Of a stretch of DNA of 64,000 bases, positions 56,820-64,000 are shown one piece after another. Location: assembly GCF_040183065.1 (NCBI RefSeq), contig NC_091126.1, positions 142,477,704 through 142,541,703 of the forward strand, written 5' to 3'. Position 1 is the first letter of the stretch. Each line of letters opens with the position of its first letter. This DNA is from Periplaneta americana. Lineage: Eukaryota; Arthropoda; Insecta; Blattodea; Blattidae. The notes beneath the pieces are model-generated. The model was not told the origin of the DNA. It did not search any database and saw only the letters and a list, made by a program, of their open reading frames with translations. The position numbers were made by a program, and so were the translations under genes.

Positions 56820-58645
56820 TGTGTAACGAAAAAAGCAATCTACAGTTTCGACACGTTAATTCTGGAGAGATACTCCTAGGTTAGTGATGTGCGGTCAAGT
56901 CTCCCATCCTTGGGATACAAACAGTCAAAATTTCATCATTACTTATAACAGTGATGTCAAAGCAAGCGCATTTTTCTGACCTTGGCGTCGTGCGCGGGCA
57001 GCAAGCGCTAAGTATGAAAACAGGAAGGGTTGTGTATGTGAATAAGCAGCCTGTTGGATTAAGAAAACAGTGGTGCACAAACTCCAAACGGAACGTGAAA
57101 TTTTATGTCGTTATTTTTATGTGGCTTCTTTCTGCTTAATATTATCTATATTGTCTGTAAAACAAATGTACTAACACAAATTTCTTAATATCGCAGTTGT
57201 GCTTTAAATGTTAATAACATAATAGAGAGTAAAGAAGGAAAATTCACTTAAATTCCATAGTAGTATAATTATACTGCATTAAGTAAATGAAACACATCAT
57301 TCATAAAGAAAGTGATATCCCAAAGAAAGAGCTTGAGTATGACATGATAAGTTGGAATTTATATTGATGGTATCTTTAGCCTTACAAAAGTAATCAGTAA
57401 ACTAATCAAAACAATATTACAGTACAAAGCAAAATTACCTAGGTACTGTCTGTTTAAGTGTAACTAATATTACATAACAAAACTCTTATCGCATTATGCT
57501 TTTAAGGAGATATTTGTGAGCAACTTCTTATCATCAGAATATTAAATTAATTTCTCGAAATCTGCTGAAGCTATAGAGTTGACATTTTTACAACACGTGG
57601 GCACGTATCTTTTGCTTATGATGTAACAGTAGTTGCTTTGTTAATTCGTTTCCTTACAAACAATTTCCATGGGAATATTTTCAAAATTTTCAATACATTA
57701 TCTTCAGTAATACGTAGACTATATACGTACGGTATATTAGATTTACGAAAACATTCTGTAAGGCTACTAAATAAATAGGCATATACCTGAAAATTTCACT
57801 TTTCTATACGAAAAATGGAGAAAATATTTCTTTTGAATAAAAAAAAATCAATCTTGTGAAAAATTAGCATTAAAATTAAAACTTACATTCCTATAATGCA
57901 CTTATACTTCTCAGGCAAATCTAAAAATTAACATGGATACAGTTTTAATAATTTCTCTTCCCTTTATCTATTGAATCAGTGCTGGCCATCCCTGAATATA
58001 GCTCGACCAAGCGGCATATACTACATCTTTCGTCTGTCTCTTTCCTTTCTGCTGTAAAGCGCTCAGACTCTCCTGAGCTCTAAAGCGCGCGCTTGCTCCT
58101 ATGGGCATAAATTGAGATGCCTGACTTACAATAAGCAGCGAAGGTTGGTTTTGACGCAACACCAGTACTGCGTTTTAACGACAGTGTATTTTTCAAGAGA
58201 CTGCACAAACTTACGCCAAAAAAGCTCTTGCGAAACGTAACTTTGTGTTACAAAAGAAATCTACAAGGATAACGACAAGTTTGCATAAAAGGACATCACG
58301 TGAAAATATTTCCAACATTTGGAAATATTGACCCGACATTGTGATTGAATTCTTTCCCCGATGTTTTGTATAAAAAACTAAGATATATTTAATAATAAGC
58401 AAGCTATTCATCATTTTAATATACATAAAACAAAAACAAATCAGATCTCCATATAACCTTTGTTGATCTCAGCTGTTATGAAAATGGCGTTCGTCATTGG
58501 TGTATTACGGTCTTCAATGTATTGCCTAATTATTTTAAGGCTCTGAAGGGCCAAGAGAAAATATTCAGAACAAAATTAAAAAAGAAAATTCTGTATACTC
58601 ATATATTCTTCAAATATGATGAAATGTTCAAGCTTGTAAACTAAA
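56820..58645. other. 1.8-kb stretch, no gene supported
   Basis: GC-balanced patches at 56890-57080 and 57975-58170 give frames of 62-68 codons on either strand without family resemblance. The remainder is AT-rich. Confidence 0.35.
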
Positions 58646-58649
58646 CTAA

Positions 58650-58650
<1 letters not shown>

Positions 58651-58696
<46 letters not shown>

Positions 58697-58900
58697 TAAT
58701 AATAATAATGTTGTTTTCATTTAAACTAACAGAGACAAGACTTATAGGGCCTTTTTAACGCTCAACTGGGAGTAGAACTTTGATACAGTAAACATAAATA
58801 CACCAAATAAAAACTTAAAGAAATTGAAAAAGATGATCATATTACAATATAAATAATAAGTTAATTAAAATCAATAAGTTAATTAAAATTAGGTTCGTTG
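58651..58900 (-). mobile_element. Degenerate LINE 3' end with (AAT)n tail
   Basis: (AAT)n at 58651-58710 is followed by AACAGAGACAAGACTTATAG, GGCCTTTTTAACGCTCAACT, GGG, a weak reversed match to the LINE stem-loop region. This is an old copy; the identification rests on order and spacing. Confidence 0.45.
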
Positions 58901-58997
58901 TCCTTAATATAATCCAAAATTTGAAAGAAACGCTCCGCAGTATTTCGTATCTTCAGCCCCTCCTCCAAAGTCTATGAATTTCTCCTTTTAAAGCATA

Positions 58998-60111
58998 TAC
59001 AGGGACATCATTTTATTTTTACTAACATTTTTAATATTAACCTCGCTATACCTTTCTATTAACGATTGAAACAGGAAACACCGTTTGCTACCCTTTCCAC
59101 GACGGAGTTCGATGATACTGGAGTAAAATACAAATCACTTTACTAGGTATAGGAGGGAAGAAAAGTAGTTCATCCATTTATGTAAACTAGGAAATATCGC
59201 AATTTTGAGTTTGATAATTTTCATTAGGTTTTTGTTTAATCAAAATACAGTACTGTATTAACACTTAGTGTTTTACACACGAATTGAGCTATCCATTCGG
59301 AAGTATTAATTATGCAATGTGTATTGTACTGTTACAGCACATTAGCGTACTATATAGAGAATGAAGTTAAATTGAAAAATAATTATAATATGGATATTTA
59401 AACACATTTTAGAAAATGGTGGCCGTTCATTTCGATACAGGCTTCAGTTCTTTTGTCCATATTAACGCACTATAGACTATTGTACCTAATTCCAATTACC
59501 AGTTTCGTCCTTCGTACGAGTAACTCATGTTGAAATAATTCTGTACCTACTCTATAAAAGAGTACCTTACGTACTGTAAATTCAATCTTCACTTCTGCCC
59601 GATCCGAAAAGATAAAATCACTCAGAAATGCTATCTGCTGTCCGTTCAAGTGGTTTTGTCGCAGGGTTGTAGAAAGGGGGGGAATCACGTGACAGTTAAT
59701 TACTTAAGGAGGCCCTTTTATTTAAGTTATTTTAAACACTTGAATAATATTACGTAGACGTCCAATTCCTAACAGAAATTAATGTTTTCAGAAAAGAGCT
59801 AAGATAGCCCAGCTACTAGACTTTACAAAGGGGCGAACAGAAGCAGGTGGGGGAAACCGGGATGCGACATAGGGAAACGGACGACAGTACCCGTACGAAA
59901 ATATGATTCAATATTGAAAGCTCTTTCGTCACTGGAAAACGCGAACATATTTCTGAAACGTACTATACTCAGTAACTCAGTACTGCTTACGCGCCCTCGG
60001 CTCTGTGTCGTGAACGGTTGGAAGTTTACTAGTAGAAGGGGTGGGAGTGAAGTACATTCCAAAACTCAGGTACAATAAAAATTGAAGTAAAAATAAAATG
60101 ATGTCCCTGTA
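58998..60111 (-). mobile_element. Mariner-like remnant, copy 2 of a pair
   Basis: The element is 59000-60109 (1110 bp), flanked by TA, with ends CAGGGACATCATTTTATTTT and AAAATAAAATGATGTCCCTG. It aligns along its whole length with 38123-39193, with about 40 bp of extra sequence in small indels. On the minus strand, FSDRAEVKIEFTVRKV (in the 59470-59688 frame) lies at the mariner SDE position, and MDKRTEACIEMNGHHF-type sequence near 59410-59460 is the C-terminus. The centre of the transposase is deleted in both copies. Confidence 0.85.
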
Positions 60112-61250
60112 CTTCAGCACTAAGGAGGACTGGAGAACTACCAAGTGAAGTTTCTCACGAGCAGCCATTTTATTTCCTTGAATAATCTTGATTTTTCTAA
60201 TTGAGTCCACACTGATTTGAAAGGGGTTATACACCATGAAATGCGGATTTCTTTCGGTTGTACAACAAAATTTGAATTGAAAAAGGACCTCAGGAACGTT
60301 CGTGCTCGCGAGCACATCTTTGCTGACATGACGAGAGCACCAAATGTCATTAAAGACCACCATGGTGCTCGCGAGTACTAGGTTGAGAACGCCTGCAGTC
60401 TAGTTCTACAAGAGAAGTCACAATATGTTACCCTCCCTAGGAAGTGGACCCCTAATTCGGAAAAATCAACGTTCTGTTTTTGCTTTATTCTGCTTCAGAA
60501 TTAAATTTGGGACATTAAAAAAAATCTTTTGTTTAAGTAAAAAAAAATAAAGATTTTATATGGATTCTAAGTTAATAGTATTGAATTGGTCTTTGTAGAA
60601 AAATGCTTTAAAGTTAAGTGCAGAGCTTTATAAAAAATAACACTTTCGTTGTATTGCAAACTGCTTCCACATCGATGGCCTAAGCAAAGACACGTATTTC
60701 AAAGTTCGATCAAACAGATGGCGCTAAGATCCAGAAATCGATATTTTCATCCAGGTCGTTCTTTCGTGCTCTTGTAATTACGAATTCCGAATTGGCATCC
60801 CTTTTCCTGGTCAGGGTCACATATAAGGAAACAGTTCTTGAAATGTAATGACTAGAACCCAGTTTTTGATCACATTACACTACAAGTTTAGAAGTTAATG
60901 TTAATGTATTCATCTGCAAAGCACTGTTTCAGAAAATGGTTATTGTTTATATTATAAAAAAAAATACATATTTGTTTATAAATTAAAGGAAAGATATTTA
61001 TCTACCTAGTAAATAATTATAATTGTAACTGCAAGACGTTCACAACTCTGTTCAAGCATAAGAACAATAATCTTTACGACTGTGATATTCAGCAGCCCTC
61101 TTTGACTGATGCGCCAAACTTCTGACAAAGCGGAAAATATGTGAACTACAACTGTAGACAGACTAACATAATCCGAGCGACCTTTCACCCAGCCGCTAAA
61201 GCCTCGGTTACGTGTTTCATGTAACCTGAATTCAAGTCGCAGTTCAGACA
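60112..61250. other. Unique DNA, one possible hAT terminus
   Basis: Near 60380-60395 the reverse complement reads CAGGCGTTCTCAACCTAGTA, the style of a hAT end, with CTCGCGAG palindromes nearby (60307 and 60368). The opposite end was not found. Overlapping minus-strand frames at 59977-60363 are not recognised. Confidence 0.3.
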
Positions 61251-61252
61251 TG

Positions 61253-62301
61253 GGCTATTCCATCTCAAATCGTCCGAAATATAGAGAAAATTGACCTTGC
61301 AATTTTTAAATATAATGAAACTTTTTCTGTCCGTTGACAACTGTGATACAATGCTTTGTGCAAAGTCTGAGGCATCAGAACTTCATAGTGTTTAAATTAA
61401 AAATATTTAAATTTATCGTATTTTCATAAAATTAACAAATTTAAACTGTTGTGGCTCCGAAACACTTTCACCCAACGACTAAAATCATGGTTTATTTTGA
61501 TGATGAGAAATTATAGTTTATATTGACATGCAAACAGTTTTTCTTACTTTTTATGGAAATGGAGAAATTTAGATTTTTCTTCATTAAGACGCCTTTGCCC
61601 ACGAAAAAATATTGAAAATATCAAATAAAGAAAATAAATAATGTAACGCGTGAACTAACCAGATGACTGTAGGAAGTCGAGACAGGCAAGGCCAGGAGAC
61701 AAACACGTGATGCGTCGTCTAGCAGTCATGGCTGGGCTAGCTTTATCACAAGTTTTCAGAAACACAGGAGTAAAATGATGCCCAATGCTCGCTTATTTTC
61801 AGCTCTCGGCCATTGTGTGGGGTACTGCGCCGTTCAAGTCTAGGCGTGTGAAAATAATTTATTTAATACCCTCGAAACTTATTGCCAAGCCACTAAGCAA
61901 ACAATGCCGAATCCCTCTTAATAATGCAAGGTTTTTTCTCAATATTTTTTTAATTTTTACAAATGGGCAAAAAGCCTAAAAGTAAGTAAAATCAGATTAT
62001 CTGTCTCTCTGTATACAATAAAAATAAGTATTACTTCTTATCATAACCTACTAAATGTCAGCTTCAAAATGAGCTCCCGTTCAATGTTCTGCAGTAAATG
62101 GTTCCAGAGTTCTGAGCGCTGAAAGAGGCTTGTTTTTATAAAATACGCTAAATTTGTCGCTCAATATTACGAAAACCGTTTGACTTTCTATAGTATAATT
62201 TTGAAAATGCACTCTCCTCAGCACCTTGTATAAATAGGGAAAAAATTAGAGTATTAAAAAAATGCGAGGTTTTTTACTGATCGATTTCATATGGAATAGC
62301 C
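61253..62301. mobile_element. ~1.05-kb TIR element
   Basis: The left end GGCTATTCCATCTCAAATCG is mirrored by CGATTTCATATGGAATAGCC at the right. The interior is AT-rich with a 64-codon frame of no recognised family. The ends resemble in style those of the 25.2-27.3 kb element (GGGTCATTCCAT). No target duplication was recognised. Confidence 0.55.
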
Positions 62302-62304
62302 TAT

Positions 62305-63040
62305 ATACAAGTTATTTTGTTTTCAAGTAGGATAAAATGGCGTCGATGGAAGTTATACAATTAGGAATTTCTGTAGTAGCAAGCCTCCATGCCAGGGATA
62401 TGATAAATATATTGAAGAAATAGCAGACGCGTTGTTCAGTATAGGTTAGGAATTATATTAGTAAGAGAAATACACTACCATTGACCATTACAAATAGAAT
62501 AAGTGAAATCTTCATGCAGATTTAATAATTTTTATCGTAAATGTAATAAAATATAAGCAAGTCTGATTTACCATAATTGAAAATGATTATCTTGAAGCTG
62601 TTACAGTTCTCAAAAATCTATCAACCACAATGAAGCATGCCAGTTTCGGCGATAAATGTCATCCCTTCAAGCAACACTCTTCTTAATCCCTCCTATCTTC
62701 CTCACTTCTTCTCTATCTACAGTTTAATGGTTTTTAATAGTCTTTCATACTTCATCTGTGTCCACGCTAAAATCTCTGCTGTTCAATTGTTCAATGAACT
62801 CTTCCTTCCGTGGCAGCTTCCTTTGAATTTCTGTCACGATACTTTGCAGTTTCTATAATCCCAGGCCTTCCTGAGTTTTATACAACTTCAGAAATTCAAA
62901 TATTTGGTCATTATTTCACTTACTATTGTTACCTATTATTTGTACGTTCCCAGTAGAACAGAAAAACAATCAGTTGTTAATTTAACGCTCTTAAAACAGC
63001 TGTTAATTTAAATTCCCGCGCTTTTCTCCTTGAATTCAAG
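62305..63040. other. Intergenic DNA, nothing recognised
   Basis: AT-rich sequence; short frames only. Confidence 0.4.
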
Positions 63041-63042
63041 TT

Positions 63043-63232
63043 ATCAAGCGACGTTCACATTTTTAAAGTTGTTTCAAGTGTCCTTTCAAGTCAAGTAAAG
63101 AGTAGAAAAGGATCCAACTTCACTTGAAACTTGAATTCAACCCGTTAATTGATTTCAAGTCAACTTGAAACATAGTTCACACTTTTGAAGTTCATCGAAT
63201 CAAGTAACTTGAAGTGTGAACGAGGCTTAACC
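63043..63232. repeat. Cluster of TTCAAGT/ACTTGAA inverted motifs, candidate MITE
   Basis: TTCAAGT or its complement occurs about ten times in 190 bp. The right end (AAGTTCA...ACTTGAAGTGTGAACG) folds back, and GACGTTCACATTTTTAAAG near 63051 mirrors AAGTGTGAACGAGGC near 63214. Confidence 0.5.
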
Positions 63233-63327
63233 CTTTGCAGCATAGTGGTTGTTCAGAAGAACCACCGTTTCCCTTCTTTCTAAATTTTATGGCACAGATA
63301 TTCCACCAAGGAACCACCTCTTGAGTA

Positions 63328-64000
63328 TACAGGGTGTTTCAAAAATAGAGGGCATAATTTCAGGTATGTATTCCTCACATGTAGACAATACAAAAAGTTC
63401 ATTACAACATGTGTCCGAAAATCCTTGCTTTCCGAGTTATGGCCCTCAAAACAGTGATATTCACCGGAACGTTTTTCTTCCCGCAGGTAGATGCCGTGAC
63501 AGAAGATATTAAAAGAAGACTCTCTGACAGTTAATTCCGATGTGAAAGGTACTTTGAGTTCTTGTTTGACGTTGTACTGTGCGACATGTACTCAAATCAG
63601 GAGCTGACAGAAGTTCACTTCATGTACGGTAAGGCGGACAATGCTGCGCTGGCTCGTCGTATACTCATATATACCGGAGAGGTATCCTGATCGATGGATA
63701 GGTAGAAGTGGCCCAATTGCTTGGCCTCCACGCTCACCTGATTTCAACGCTATCGATTTCTACTTATGGGGCCATTTAAAATCATTGGTGTATTCGTCTC
63801 CGGTGCCTGACATGGAATCGCTTCGGAATCGAATTGTGGCAGGTTGTGAGGAAATACGCAATATTCCTGGAATTTGGGATAGTGTTCGCAGGGCCATGAG
63901 ACATCGATGTGAGGCCTGTATTCAAGCAGGAAGTGGACATTTTTGAACATCTGCTGTAAAGACAACTACCTGCGGGAAGAAAAACGTTCCTGTGAATATC
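63328..64000 (+). pseudogene. Internally deleted DUF4817-type mariner, runs off the window
   Basis: TA then CAGGGTGTTTCAAAAATAG at 63330 opens a long left terminal region (to about 63487). The last 35 bp of the window are the mirror of 63456-63490, so the right terminal repeat is cut by the window edge. The frame reads the N-terminal HTH-type segment YSNQELTEVHFMYGKADN (63591 region) to ERYPDRW. It then passes directly into the C-terminal part: IGRSGPIAWPPRSPDFNAID (third catalytic Asp), WGHLKSLVYSSPVP and RCEACIQAGSGHF, with a stop at 63944. The first two catalytic acidic residues are deleted, so it cannot transpose itself but could be moved in trans. Confidence 0.88.

Noticed and set aside
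60375..60398. Complete hAT element ending at GAGAACGCCTG
   Set aside because: Only one plausible end is visible; no partner terminus or 8-bp duplication within several kb.

Overview
This window looks like a gene-poor, transposon-dense stretch of a large, AT-rich arthropod nuclear genome. The evidence is non-LTR retrotransposons with (ATT)n tails, tRNA-derived SINEs with intact A and B boxes, many TA-flanked mariner-type elements including a DUF4817-like N-terminus, hAT remnants with BED-type zinc fingers, several satellites and countless (AAT)n runs. The SINE types, the 'TAGGCCTA' palindromes and the LINE families suggest a cockroach or termite (Blattodea). That is inference and was not checked against a database. 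I found no convincing host protein-coding gene, no functional tRNA or rRNA gene, no CRISPR array and nothing bacterial. The best host candidate is a CpG-rich island at about 20.65-22.11 kb, possibly a promoter or first exon.

Layout. 0-2 kb: three foldback or inverted-repeat elements, one a TTAA-flanked palindrome, and a reversed LINE 3' end. 3.1-5.1 kb: an 84-bp minisatellite. 5.7-9.2 kb: (AAT)n runs, a possible pogo/Tigger remnant, a MITE and a decayed LINE. 11.2-12.0 kb: a 61-bp array. 12.4-12.8 kb: a complete reversed SINE. 14.5-16.85 kb: a ~325-332-bp satellite. 17.9-18.66 kb: a recent 382-bp tandem duplication. 20.6-22.1 kb: the CpG island. 22.4-25.1 kb: LINE ends and a purine-biased tract. 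25.2-27.3 and 29.05-31.6 kb: two TIR/IR elements, each holding a hAT-type BED finger. 32.5-34.8 kb: three TA-flanked elements, two sharing one TA. 35.1-44.9 kb: LINEs, mariners and SINEs, including a LINE interrupted by both a Harbinger-like MITE and a SINE. 45.3-46.4 kb: an ATATC pentamer array. 49.7-55.9 kb: a nested composite in a 6.15-kb hAT bounded by a perfect 8-bp target-site duplication. 56-64 kb: a clean LINE 3' end, a second copy of the 38-kb mariner remnant, a TIR element, and an internally deleted mariner that runs off the window edge.

The elements do not form a pathway. Their relations are those of hosts and insertions, and the nesting gives relative ages: SINE, then hAT, then LINE/mariner/SINE/MITEs inside it. 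Coordinates of decayed elements are approximate to tens of bases. TSD-defined boundaries (hAT, TA-flanked elements, the TTAA element, the 39.7-kb SINE) are exact.
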